NCBI GenBank assembly: GCA_965208965.1
Contig: OZ242384.1
Span: 5,022,001-5,086,000, forward strand
DNA from: Bin5 sp965208965
GTDB taxonomy: Bacteria; Chloroflexota; Anaerolineae; Caldilineales; Caldilineaceae
DNA: 64,000 nucleotides
Direction: 5' to 3'
The notes beneath the pieces are model-generated. The model worked only from the letters and a program-made list of their open reading frames with translations, made no database searches and was not told the DNA's origin. Position numbers and translations under genes: made by a program. Numbering within the stretch: the first letter of the stretch is position 1; the number at the start of each line of letters is the position of its first letter. Of the stretch, positions 36,711-44,788 are shown piece by piece.

Positions 36711-37352
36711 ATGATTGACCAGACGCAGCAACTCATGGAGCTACCTGTAGCAGCCGGTTCAGCGAATGTGCGTGAGGCTGACGCCGCAAGTGTAGACGGC
36801 ATCGCGACCTCCAAGCCGCGTTCGCAAGCGCATACGGCCGAATGTGAACGCGCGGCGGTGGAAACGGAAGCGCCCGATCGGTCGAGCGCAGACGGCGCCA
36901 ACGGCATTGCCCATCCGGCCGAACGTAGGAGGGCCCGCCGCACGGCACTGCAGATACTATATGAAGTCGACTGCACGGACCATCTTCCGGGCATTGCCCT
37001 GGACCACCGCCAGGCTGAGGAACAGTACGCCAACGAGACACTTGCGTTTCTGTACTGGCTGGTGAGCGGAGCCATCCGCTACCAGGCCGACCTTGACTCG
37101 CTGATCGGCCGTTACGCCCCGGAGTGGCCGGTAGGCAAACTGGCGATCGTCGACCGCAACGTACTTCGTCTTTCCCTTTTTGAGCTGTCGAGTCCTGACG
37201 CTGATGCGCCGCCCAAGGTCGTTATCAATGAAGCGGTAGAACTGGCAAAGACATTCGGCAGCGACAGCAGTTCGCGTTTTGTCAACGGGGTCCTTGGCAC
37301 CGCGCTGCGAGAGATCTCCCTGCCTTCCGAGTACAGACAAGTGAGCCGGTAA
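36711..37352 (+). CDS. nusB: Transcription antitermination factor NusB, long N-terminus
   Basis: A 213-aa NusB. The family core begins at ~residue 75 (RRRARRTALQILYEVDCTD) and continues with LVSGAIRYQADLDSLIGRYA, LAIVDRNVLRLSLFEL, KVVINEAVELAKTFGSDSSS and RFVNGVLG. The first ~70 residues are a low-complexity charged extension not seen in typical ~140-aa NusB. A later start is possible, but no in-frame ATG lies close to the core. NusB with NusE binds boxA of rRNA leaders. Confidence 0.92.
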   Translation: MIDQTQQLMELPVAAGSANVREADAASVDGIATSKPRSQAHTAECERAAVETEAPDRSSADGANGIAHPAERRRARRTALQILYEVDCTDHLPGIALDHRQAEEQYANETLAFLYWLVSGAIRYQADLDSLIGRYAPEWPVGKLAIVDRNVLRLSLFELSSPDADAPPKVVINEAVELAKTFGSDSSSRFVNGVLGTALREISLPSEYRQVSR

Positions 37353-37360
37353 CTTCTGGC

Positions 37361-38329
37361 ATGAACAGCATCTTCGGCATTGGCGTCCTCGAGTTTATCT
37401 TCATCTTGATCTTCGCCCTGATCTTTCTTGGTCCGGAAAGGCTGCCAAAGGTAACCAAAGACGTTCTGTTCTTCATACGCCGGTTGCAGAGGCTTTCGGG
37501 TGATCTGACCCGCCAGGTCAACGAAGAGATTGGAGACCTGCGCGAACTCGACCCCAGTTACCATATGAAGCAGTTGATGGATGACGAGGAAGAGGAGGAG
37601 GAAGAGGAGAAGTCGATTGGTCAGGTAGACGGCCAGAAAACGACGACGGGAACGAAACAGACCTCAGCGCCTTCTCAACCCGCTCAGGCCGCCGATGCAG
37701 CGGCGGCATCCTCCGGCGATGAGGAGGCCGAACAGAAGTCTGCCCCCCAGCCGGCGCTTTCCAACCTGAATGCGGCTGCCTCGGCGAACGGGCGGCAACA
37801 GAGCGGCAGCAGCGGCGACAGTAGCGTCAAGACAACGGGAACGGCAATTCCGTCGGCGCCTAAAACCGGTTCGGCCAGTGCGACGAACCGAACGGCCTCA
37901 GTTGGCGCTACACCCAAACGGACTGGCAGTACGCAGAAGCGAGGGGTCAAGACCCTTTCGGAGCTGCGAAAGCAACAGCGGGCAAAACGACAGTCCGGCT
38001 CCAGTGGCGCGGATTCGTCTTACCTGGCTGAGCGCAACAAGCGCGCTCAGCGGCGGGCCGAGAGCCGGCGCGAGGCGGTGGCCGCGCAGAAGAACGAACA
38101 GGAAGAGGCGTCTGAGCTTGAGGACACCGCGACCGACCCGGTCAACTCTGGAGTGGGTGATGAATCCGGCGTCCTTGCCGAGTTGAGTAGCAACGGCGAA
38201 GGCGCTGGGAAAGACGCTGCCGATACCGACGCCGTATCGAAAGAAAGCGGCGCAGAGTCCGACGAAGGGGCGGTCGCCGCGGTGGTAGAGGATGCGGACG
38301 GCGACGGTAACGAGGAGACGCAGTTGTGA
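37361..38329 (+). CDS. Twin-arginine translocase subunit TatA/TatB
   Basis: A 322-aa Tat component. The N-terminal membrane helix and hinge (FGIGVLEFIFILIFALIFLG, then PERLPKV) and the amphipathic helix (VLFFIRRLQRLSGDLTRQVN) are typical, closer to TatB. A run of Asp/Glu (residues ~75-85) and about 240 residues of Ser/Thr/Ala/Glu-rich low-complexity sequence follow, far longer than the usual tail. The tail is basic with many Arg near 210-240 and acidic at the end. It overlaps tatC by GTGA, confirming a Tat operon. Confidence 0.88.
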   Translation: MNSIFGIGVLEFIFILIFALIFLGPERLPKVTKDVLFFIRRLQRLSGDLTRQVNEEIGDLRELDPSYHMKQLMDDEEEEEEEEKSIGQVDGQKTTTGTKQTSAPSQPAQAADAAAASSGDEEAEQKSAPQPALSNLNAAASANGRQQSGSSGDSSVKTTGTAIPSAPKTGSASATNRTASVGATPKRTGSTQKRGVKTLSELRKQQRAKRQSGSSGADSSYLAERNKRAQRRAESRREAVAAQKNEQEEASELEDTATDPVNSGVGDESGVLAELSSNGEGAGKDAADTDAVSKESGAESDEGAVAAVVEDADGDGNEETQL

Positions 38330-39126
38330 CACAGCAGGCGCCGCCGCTGAATACTGAGCCTCTTGATTCTGATCCGTTTGATGGCAGTCGAATGGGGCTG
38401 CTCGATCATCTGGCAGAGTTGCGCAACCGGATGATCTGGATCGTTGGCGCTCTGTTGTTCGGCGTCGTCGCCAGTATCGCCTTCGTTGAGCCGGTCATTG
38501 CATTCATAACCAGCCCGGTCGAAGAGAAACTGATCGCAATTGGCCCAACTGATACGATCTTTGTCTTCTTCAAGGTCATGTTTGTGATGGGCGTGATCGT
38601 TGGCATGCCGGTGTTGGTCTACCAGATCGTTGCCTTCATTGCGCCAGGACTCTACCCCCACGAAAAACGAGGTCTATTCCTGCTCTTGCCGGGGGTCATG
38701 GTCCTGTTCTTCGGCGGCGCAGCCTTTGCCAACTTTGTCATGATGCCTGTGGCGGTCGGCTTCTTGCAGAACTTTCTTGGCGATGTCATCGATCAGGAGT
38801 GGACGGTCGACCGCTACATCGGTTTTTTCACCCGTATTGTCTTTTGGATTGGAGTTGCTTTTGAAACGCCCCTCGTGATCGCCTTCCTGGCACGCATCGG
38901 TCTGGTAAGCGGACCGCGCCTGCTGGGGATGTGGCGGCAGGCAATTGTGATCATTTCGGTTGTGGCGGCGATGATCACGCCTACAATCGATCCGATCAAT
39001 ATGACCATCGTCATGCTGCCGCTGATTAGCCTCTATTTCCTGGGAGTCGGACTGGCATACCTGCTGTACAAGCCGCGGGCGCCGCGCAGTTTCGACGAGA
39101 TGGACTGGGGCGACGATGAGGAATGA
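38326..39126 (+). CDS. tatC: Twin-arginine translocase subunit TatC
   Basis: A 266-aa polytopic protein that recognises twin-arginine signal peptides. Typical features: GLLDHLAELRNRMIW, the SPVEEKLIAIGPTDTIFVFF loop, YPHEKRGLFLLLPGVMVLF, FFTRIVFWIGVAFETPLVI and VAAMITPTIDPINMTIVMLP. There are six likely membrane helices. The GTG start overlaps the preceding stop by 4 nt, so translation is coupled. Confidence 0.96.
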   Translation: MTQQAPPLNTEPLDSDPFDGSRMGLLDHLAELRNRMIWIVGALLFGVVASIAFVEPVIAFITSPVEEKLIAIGPTDTIFVFFKVMFVMGVIVGMPVLVYQIVAFIAPGLYPHEKRGLFLLLPGVMVLFFGGAAFANFVMMPVAVGFLQNFLGDVIDQEWTVDRYIGFFTRIVFWIGVAFETPLVIAFLARIGLVSGPRLLGMWRQAIVIISVVAAMITPTIDPINMTIVMLPLISLYFLGVGLAYLLYKPRAPRSFDEMDWGDDEE

Positions 39127-39316
39127 TAGGGAACAGCTAATCGCCCGGAAACAGGAAGTCCTGCGTGAGTTGACGAGAGCGAGGCGCCAACTGGATAGCA
39201 TTCGCTACAACGCCAGTCCTCATCAACGGAGCCGGCGACAGCAGTTGGAGACCGAAGTTGAACAGCTGATGGCGGAAGAGTACCGGCTGCGCATCGCGAT
39301 TGACCGGGCGAAGTAG
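39116..39316 (+). CDS. Small coiled-coil protein overlapping tatC
   Basis: A 66-aa, highly charged, fully helical protein (REQLIARKQEVLRELTRARR, LETEVEQLMAEEYRLRIAID) with heptad-like leucines, so probably a short coiled coil. Its ATG is 11 nt inside the tatC end. Family not recognised. Its position suggests co-expression with the Tat genes, but any functional link is unproven. Confidence 0.55.
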   Translation: MRNDREQLIARKQEVLRELTRARRQLDSIRYNASPHQRSRRQQLETEVEQLMAEEYRLRIAIDRAK

Positions 39317-39366
39317 CGAGAAGCCGGCCCATTCTGGGAATGATTGACACCTTCAAATAACCTTTC

Positions 39367-39395
39367 GGGGCAGGCAGAAGAATGTGGCCTGCCCC
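39367..39395 (+). terminator. Hairpin after the tat genes (possible terminator)
   Basis: GGGGCAGGC, 11-nt loop, GCCTGCCCC, with perfect 9-bp arms. It is followed by GCTTCATT rather than a T-run, so it would be a weak intrinsic terminator. Lies between the small coiled-coil gene and the nucleotidyltransferase. Confidence 0.4.
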
Positions 39396-39466
39396 GCTTC
39401 ATTCGCAGCTGTATTTGCGTATTTGCGGGCTGACGGCGTGCAGTCTGTCGAAGAATAGGAGGCATC

Positions 39467-40297
39467 TTGCAGGAACGGTTCGACGCATTTATCACGGCCG
39501 GCTACGACCCTGACAGAAAAGATCGAGTCAGTGAGGCGGCTGGTGTCGCTCACAAGTCTCTTGTGCCCTTGGTAGAAATGCCGATGGCGTGGCATGTCGT
39601 ACAGGCTTTGGCGGAGAGCGATCGTATAGGCGAAGTCGCTATTGTCGGTTTGGAGCCTGGCGAGATCGATTTCGGCGTTCCGGTGCACCATGTGCCGAAC
39701 CAGCCGAGCCTCTGGGCCAGCCAGAACGCCGGGCTGCGCAAACTTCGAGACTTGAATTCGGACGACCGCTACGTCATCGCTCTGTCCGCCGATATCGCGC
39801 TCTTGACCGGACAGATCGTCGACAGCTTCATCGAAGCATGCGAACCGTTCGAGCATGACGTCTATTGGGGCGTCGTTCAAAAGGAAGTAATGCTGACTGC
39901 TTTCCCCGAAAGCAGACGCACCTATCTGCCGCTGCGGGAGGGCTCATTTTGCAGCAGCGACCTGTACCTGGGGCGGCTGACAGCCGGCTTCCATATCCAG
40001 GAGCGTATTCGGTATTTCATCGAGAATCGCAAGAATGTTCTCGCGCTGGTGTGGAAGCTGGGACTGCCCACGATGGTCAGGTTCTTGCTGCGCAGCCTTT
40101 CGATTGCCGACATTCAAGACGTCGCCTATCGCATCGCGGGCGTTCGCGGAGGCCCTGTCGTATTGCCGCTTGCGGAGGCAGGAATGGATGTCGACAAGCC
40201 GGAGCAGCTTGCTCAGGTCCTTGAGTACTTGGAGAGGCATCCTGAACACCCTGCCAATACCCGTTCTCGAGGGCGGACAGCGCCGCCTGAGGTCTGA
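39467..40297 (+). CDS. MobA-like nucleotidyltransferase
   Basis: A 276-aa NTP-transferase-like protein. The N-terminus (FDAFITAGYDPDRKD, then HKSLVPLVEMPMAWHVVQAL) matches the nucleotide-binding start of MobA/GlmU-type enzymes, though the usual glycine-rich LAGG loop is reduced. VIALSADIALLTGQIVD corresponds to the Asp-containing metal motif, and the end has DVDKPEQLAQVLEYL. It starts with TTG after AGGAGG at 4 nt. It is 2 nt before the PAP2 phosphatase gene, so both may act on a nucleotide- or lipid-linked compound; the substrate is unknown. Confidence 0.72.
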   Translation: MQERFDAFITAGYDPDRKDRVSEAAGVAHKSLVPLVEMPMAWHVVQALAESDRIGEVAIVGLEPGEIDFGVPVHHVPNQPSLWASQNAGLRKLRDLNSDDRYVIALSADIALLTGQIVDSFIEACEPFEHDVYWGVVQKEVMLTAFPESRRTYLPLREGSFCSSDLYLGRLTAGFHIQERIRYFIENRKNVLALVWKLGLPTMVRFLLRSLSIADIQDVAYRIAGVRGGPVVLPLAEAGMDVDKPEQLAQVLEYLERHPEHPANTRSRGRTAPPEV

Positions 40298-40299
40298 AA

Positions 40300-40851
40300 A
40301 TGCGAAGGCTATTGGAGGTCTTGTGCGGGCTGGATGAGCAGCTTAGCGCCCGCACAGCCCTGAACGAAGAGCAGTTGACCAGACGCCACCCTCTCTTCTG
40401 GCTGGCGCACGTCGGCGCGCATCTGGGCGATACAGTTGTCTGGCTGCTGGTGACGCTGCTCCTGTGGCGGCAGTCCAGGGGCGACCGAGAAACACGGAGC
40501 AGTTTGGTCGGTTGGACTCTGTCGCTCGCGGGCGGTGTAATCGGGACCTTGCTGGCAAAGCAGGCGGTACGGCGTCCGCGTCCGGGCAGCGGACGTTTTC
40601 TTTATGGAGGGGGCCCCGACGCGCACAGCTTTCCAAGCGGACACGGGGTGCGTTGCGGGGTCATATTGATGTGGGCCACGGCCTTCTGGCCGGGCGCGGG
40701 GAAACTTGCTGCGCTTCTGGTCCTTTGGATCGGATGGGCTCGGGTCGCGTTGAACATTCACTACATTGGCGACGTCGTCGCCGGGTTCGTTTTGGGCGCG
40801 GGGCTGTCTCGTATTATCCGCAAGCGCGCGCTGGCCCGGCGCAGAGACTGA
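40300..40851 (+). CDS. PAP2-family membrane phosphatase
   Basis: A 183-aa membrane phosphatase of the PAP2 superfamily. The three catalytic motifs are seen: KQAVRRPRPG (KxxxxxxRP type), SFPSGHGVRCG (PSGH) and RVALNIHYIGDVVAGF (SRxxxxxHxxxD type, with His and Asp). Several hydrophobic helices surround them. Possible substrates are phosphatidic acid, undecaprenyl diphosphate or phosphatidylglycerophosphate. Confidence 0.9.
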   Translation: MRRLLEVLCGLDEQLSARTALNEEQLTRRHPLFWLAHVGAHLGDTVVWLLVTLLLWRQSRGDRETRSSLVGWTLSLAGGVIGTLLAKQAVRRPRPGSGRFLYGGGPDAHSFPSGHGVRCGVILMWATAFWPGAGKLAALLVLWIGWARVALNIHYIGDVVAGFVLGAGLSRIIRKRALARRRD

Positions 40852-40890
40852 TACCGACGGGGCGGGCGGCTTCCGAACAGGGTACGCCTG

Positions 40891-42969
40891 TCATGGCTGC
40901 TGGCGCTGCTCAACTGCGTACTCGTAAAAAGCCTCCTCGGTTGTCACCGGCGTCAGGCCGCTGATAGCCAGCACAACCTCGCTGCGCCTGTCCAGTCCGT
41001 CCAGGTCGATGCGGACGGTCCCCTCTTTGTTTACCTGGGCCCGTTCGAAGCCGGCCAGCATGCCGTCTTGAAACACCATGATTTGCACGAGCCACTCCTG
41101 AGGGATTCGGTTGTCGGTCAGTAGCCAGCCTTCGCTCTCCCAGCCGCCGTCCCCGTCCTGCCAGTTGGTCGCGTACCCTATCGCCGGAATCTCGATTTCG
41201 TCTACAAACCAGCCGGGCGCGTTAACTGCATCGTCGGTGACATACTCAAAGCGCAACCAGACTTTTTCGCCGGTGTAGGCCCGCAGGTCAAAACTCTCCT
41301 GGACCCAGTCAGGCGGTGCGTCGCGGCGCGATGCCGCGCTGCGAGCCGTGTACGCGTGGCCGAAACTGTTGCCGCTCGGGTTGTCGGTTGTCGTGCGCTG
41401 GCCGGGCAGGATCTCCCACTTGCGCCCGTCGCGGCTGGCCAGGACATAGCCGTAGTCGTAATCCTCTTCGATGTCATACCACATGCGCACGGTCATATCC
41501 AGCTCAGTACCTGGCGCGACGTCCGTAAAGTCGAACGCTCGCGTCAGACGGGTGTTGGAGTCGTCGGCCCGATTGCTCCACCAGGCGCGGTTCCCGCTGA
41601 ACCGTTCGACTTCCGCAAAACGCGTAACTGTATTGCCCTGGAAATGAACCGTTGCACCGCCGCGTCCGGTCAGGGAGATGTAATCTACGCCAAAGTTACG
41701 GACGGAGCCGGTCCGTGTCTCCTGGGACAGGCGGCTGACCGAGTCAGCCAGGGTTGGCTCGGGCGGGTTTGGTTCCCGGTACCCGTATATGCCCTGCTGG
41801 GCGAGGTCATCGAAATCGCCGACATAGTTGGCGATGACCCAATCGGCGAAAACGTCTTCAAATGTCAGGTCCAGACCTGCCTCCCGCAGTGCATTATCGA
41901 ATCCGCGGCTGCCGTTCGCCGCATCGGCTACAACAGCCCGTGTCATTTCCTCGCCGAAGCGCTGCAAGAAGTAGGCCATAAACAGGTAGGCGCTTCCGTA
42001 ATGACGGGCGTTGTCATGCGGGTCGATGCTCCATGTGTTAAGTTGCGAGTCCGGGTCTTCGACGAAGACGCGAACAAAGGCCAGATCAGGGGGGTAACCG
42101 GCAATCTCCTGCGCCAGTTCGCTCAATCCCTCATTGACCCAAGTCTCTTCATTGCGATCATTGTGCCAGTGGACCATGTGCTGAAATTCATGGGCCAGCA
42201 CCGTTTCGTAAACTTCATAGTCTCGGACATTCTCCAGCCAGTCGAGGCTGATCAGAAACATCTCCTTCTGATTGGAGAAGGGATTGGCCAGTGAACTGAA
42301 GGCGTTTGCTCCACTGAAGTATCCGGCGATGCCCCGCCCCAGATTCGTCGCATGGAGGATGTGAAGACGTGGATCGCCGTCGATTCCCGGATTCGGCTCA
42401 GTGCCGAAAAAGGCGCGTACTTGCGGATAGATCCTTTGGGCAAACCGGTCTGCCGACTCAGACATTGCATCCACATCGAGATCCTGGTCGCGTTCGGCCC
42501 AGACATAGAGGACGTCATTCTTGTAGAGCAGTTCAGCCTCTACTTGAAAGTTACTGTTCGAGTCGACATTTGACGCCCAGAATGGAGTCCGGTCACCTAC
42601 GGCATATTCGGGCGCTTGTACTGATTTCGGGACGGAACTGACATCGGGGCGCAGACGCAGTGCCAGGTCCCGCAGATCACGCGTAGGGACGAACACAGGT
42701 CTTCGCGCCTGAGAACTGTGGTCCAGTGAAATAGGCTGTCGTACCGCTGCATTCCCGGTTCCTTCTGCGGGGGTCACTGCGGCCGGAGATGCCGTGGACG
42801 AATCTGAGGTCTTCTGTCCCTGCACGCTGACTTGCGCAGAGCGGTCGTCGCCTCTGCCTTCCCTCGAAAGGAAACTGGTGAGGGTCGCGCAGCCGCTCAG
42901 GCTCATTGCGCCGGCGACGAGGACAGCAAAGAGGCCGGGGAGCAGGAACCGTTTTCTGGCTTTGTTCAT
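40891..42969 (-). CDS. Lipoprotein zinc metallopeptidase (immune inhibitor A-like)
   Basis: A 692-aa secreted lipoprotein. The signal peptide ends in the lipobox LSGC (Cys27), followed by a Ser/Gln-rich linker. The peptidase core has VLAHEFQHMVHW at ~residue 255 (HExxH zinc site) and NEGLSELAQEIAGY just after. The C-terminal ~300 residues look like beta-sandwich domains (WEILPGQRTTTDN, VWLRFEYVTDDAVNAPGWFV) as in immune-inhibitor-A (M6)-like proteins. The ATG at 42969 places the signal peptide correctly; upstream frame is present but lacks support. Likely digests extracellular protein. Confidence 0.82.
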   Translation of the reverse strand: MNKARKRFLLPGLFAVLVAGAMSLSGCATLTSFLSREGRGDDRSAQVSVQGQKTSDSSTASPAAVTPAEGTGNAAVRQPISLDHSSQARRPVFVPTRDLRDLALRLRPDVSSVPKSVQAPEYAVGDRTPFWASNVDSNSNFQVEAELLYKNDVLYVWAERDQDLDVDAMSESADRFAQRIYPQVRAFFGTEPNPGIDGDPRLHILHATNLGRGIAGYFSGANAFSSLANPFSNQKEMFLISLDWLENVRDYEVYETVLAHEFQHMVHWHNDRNEETWVNEGLSELAQEIAGYPPDLAFVRVFVEDPDSQLNTWSIDPHDNARHYGSAYLFMAYFLQRFGEEMTRAVVADAANGSRGFDNALREAGLDLTFEDVFADWVIANYVGDFDDLAQQGIYGYREPNPPEPTLADSVSRLSQETRTGSVRNFGVDYISLTGRGGATVHFQGNTVTRFAEVERFSGNRAWWSNRADDSNTRLTRAFDFTDVAPGTELDMTVRMWYDIEEDYDYGYVLASRDGRKWEILPGQRTTTDNPSGNSFGHAYTARSAASRRDAPPDWVQESFDLRAYTGEKVWLRFEYVTDDAVNAPGWFVDEIEIPAIGYATNWQDGDGGWESEGWLLTDNRIPQEWLVQIMVFQDGMLAGFERAQVNKEGTVRIDLDGLDRRSEVVLAISGLTPVTTEEAFYEYAVEQRQQP

Positions 42970-43134
42970 CGGGTTGTGTGCGGCGGGTTGTTGTCGGTGA
43001 GAGGCTTCAGGCGGTCGGAGCTTTCTGCGATCTTCACTATCCATAGCCGGCCGGAACTTCCAGGAAAACAGGACAGGCAAGACACTCGAAGGGCAGGACT
43101 CGAATCTCTCGTTGAATTCGCGACTGCAAAGACG

Positions 43135-44040
43135 TCATGGTCCGAGGACCCGGTGCTCCAGACCCGGGGCTATGGTCCGTTCGGTAGCCTCCCATGTGAT
43201 GGGCTGTGGTCGCGGCGCTTCAAAGTTGCGGAAGACACGACCTAACAGCCCTACGGCAACCCCGACGTATATAATGCTCCCGAGGAACCAGATAATGCCT
43301 CCACTGACCATCTGATCCTGGATCGTCGTCAACTCGGGAACAGGCAAACGGCCGGCATAATAGCTGTAAGCGGGCGTGTTGCGGAATGCCAGGGTCACGC
43401 CGGTGACCATGTTTGGAACCTCTCCGCCAATGATCACATACAGAAACGCGATGCCAGGGTGCATCGCCCGCCGCAGACGCAGGCCCGTTCCCAGTGGATG
43501 CCACCAGAAAAGCATATAAGTGATCCAGACCCCCCACAGGCCAAGGCGGTAGGCCGATGGATGGTCCAGCAACCAGTTGGCGATGCCCGGCTCATGCCAG
43601 AGTAGGAACACGCTGAAGGCCAGCAGCCAGGTAATCAGCGGGTGAGTCAGCCTGCGAATCAACTGTCCGGACCAAGTGGACTTTCTCAGCCTGCTCACAA
43701 CCCAGCGTCGTACGGGAGCCGGAAGCCCGCGCAGAACGACGTGGGCCGGGCAAGCCAGCCACAAGAGAGGAGGAGCCAGTAGCCCGATGAGGATCTGTTG
43801 ACCGGCTCTGCCAACAAGCAGCTCCTGTTGAAGCGCGACCAGGGGGGAATGAAAGGCCAGGGCCAACGCGGCTGTCCCCGCGCAGAAACTGATCAGACGA
43901 GCGTTCGTTGCCAGAGGGGAGCGGTTGCGCTTCAACCGCAGCCAGCCGGCAGCGTAAGGCAGAAGGATGGTCAGCAGAACGGCGGCTGAACCTGGATAGA
44001 ACTCCCAGACGGTCAGAAGCTCCCTAATCGAGACGTTCAT
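43135..44040 (-). CDS. Cytochrome c oxidase assembly factor CtaG (caa3 type)
   Basis: A 301-aa membrane protein of the CtaG/DUF1404 family that helps assemble caa3-type cytochrome oxidase. About seven membrane helices are visible, with LALAFHSPLVALQQELLVGR, LLWHEPGIANWLLDHP and MHPGIAFLYVIIGGEVPNMV; conserved His residues may bind copper. The ATG at 44040 starts ahead of the first helix. With the Sco1 gene at 60.8 kb it supports an aerobic respiratory chain. Confidence 0.85.
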   Translation of the reverse strand: MNVSIRELLTVWEFYPGSAAVLLTILLPYAAGWLRLKRNRSPLATNARLISFCAGTAALALAFHSPLVALQQELLVGRAGQQILIGLLAPPLLWLACPAHVVLRGLPAPVRRWVVSRLRKSTWSGQLIRRLTHPLITWLLAFSVFLLWHEPGIANWLLDHPSAYRLGLWGVWITYMLFWWHPLGTGLRLRRAMHPGIAFLYVIIGGEVPNMVTGVTLAFRNTPAYSYYAGRLPVPELTTIQDQMVSGGIIWFLGSIIYVGVAVGLLGRVFRNFEAPRPQPITWEATERTIAPGLEHRVLGP

Positions 44041-44228
44041 GGATGCAAGCATAGTCGCAGGAGGACATTTTGCCAAACGGAAGTCAGTGAGTCCGCAGAA
44101 TGGACCGACAGACTGGGTTCAAGTGGCGCACTGTTTTGCGAGGAAGGGCAGGACAGTGGCAGGATATCCGCTGTACAGCGATCGCGCCAATCAGCCTCCC
44201 ACCTGCATGCGCAGAGGGAGGACCAGAG

Positions 44229-44348
44229 ATGCACTGCCCCGAATGCAAGTGGCGTCTTGTGAACGCAAAGCGGCCGGGAGGAAGTGCGGGGCCGCTGTCC
44301 GAGAAACGGAGGACGAAACGGTTTCAGTGTAGGCGCGGAGGGTCGTAA
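44229..44348 (+). CDS. Putative 39-aa zinc-ribbon microprotein
   Basis: A short frame beginning MHCPECKWRLVNAKR and ending RTKRFQCRRGGS. It has one CxxC pair and a third Cys, so a half or imperfect zinc ribbon. GGAGG lies 7 nt before the ATG, a strong signal for translation. It ends 4 nt before the alkyltransferase-like gene, whose own ribosome binding site (GGAGGG) lies inside it. It may simply be a leader for that gene. Confidence 0.45.
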   Translation: MHCPECKWRLVNAKRPGGSAGPLSEKRRTKRFQCRRGGS

Positions 44349-44352
44349 ATCG

Positions 44353-44730
44353 ATGGCCGGCGAGGCGGAAACTGTTTACCAGAAGATACTCCTCGTTGTC
44401 CGGGAGATCCCGCTCGGGCGGGTCGCGACCTACGGCCAGCTTGCCTGGATTGTGGGAGCGGCGTCGCCGCGCATGGCCGGCTACGCGTTGGGCGGGCTGC
44501 CCGAGGACACCGACGTACCGTGGCAGCGGGTCGTCAACAGCAAGGGAGGGATCAGCCCCCGCGGGGATCCCCTGGCAACGGACCGCCAACGCAAGATTCT
44601 TGTTGAAGAGGGAATCCTGTTTCAGGCAGACGGCCGCATTGACTTGGGTCGATATGGCTGGGACGGGCCCGATCCGGAGTGGCTGGAAGCGAACGACTTT
44701 ACACTTCTGCCCTGGCGCGCTCGCAGCTGA
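44353..44730 (+). CDS. Alkyltransferase-like protein (ATL)
   Basis: A 125-aa relative of O6-methylguanine-DNA methyltransferase. EIPLGRVATYGQLAWIVG and ARMAGYALGG-like sequence (PRMAGYALGGLPED) match the DNA-binding helix region. The active-site PCHRV box reads PWQRVVNSKGGISPRG, so the alkyl-accepting Cys is replaced by Trp. This is the hallmark of ATL proteins, which bind alkylated bases and hand them to nucleotide excision repair. The ATG at 44353 follows a GGAGGG box. Confidence 0.9.
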   Translation: MAGEAETVYQKILLVVREIPLGRVATYGQLAWIVGAASPRMAGYALGGLPEDTDVPWQRVVNSKGGISPRGDPLATDRQRKILVEEGILFQADGRIDLGRYGWDGPDPEWLEANDFTLLPWRARS

Positions 44731-44788
44731 TCCGCCGCCCTGAACTGACTTCAGACCGCATGTTGCCACAGGCGTTGCTGGGCCGCGT

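Noticed and set aside
40891..44040. Functional coupling of the metallopeptidase and CtaG genes
   Set aside because: They are co-directional, but no shared pathway or short coupling distance supports a joint role.
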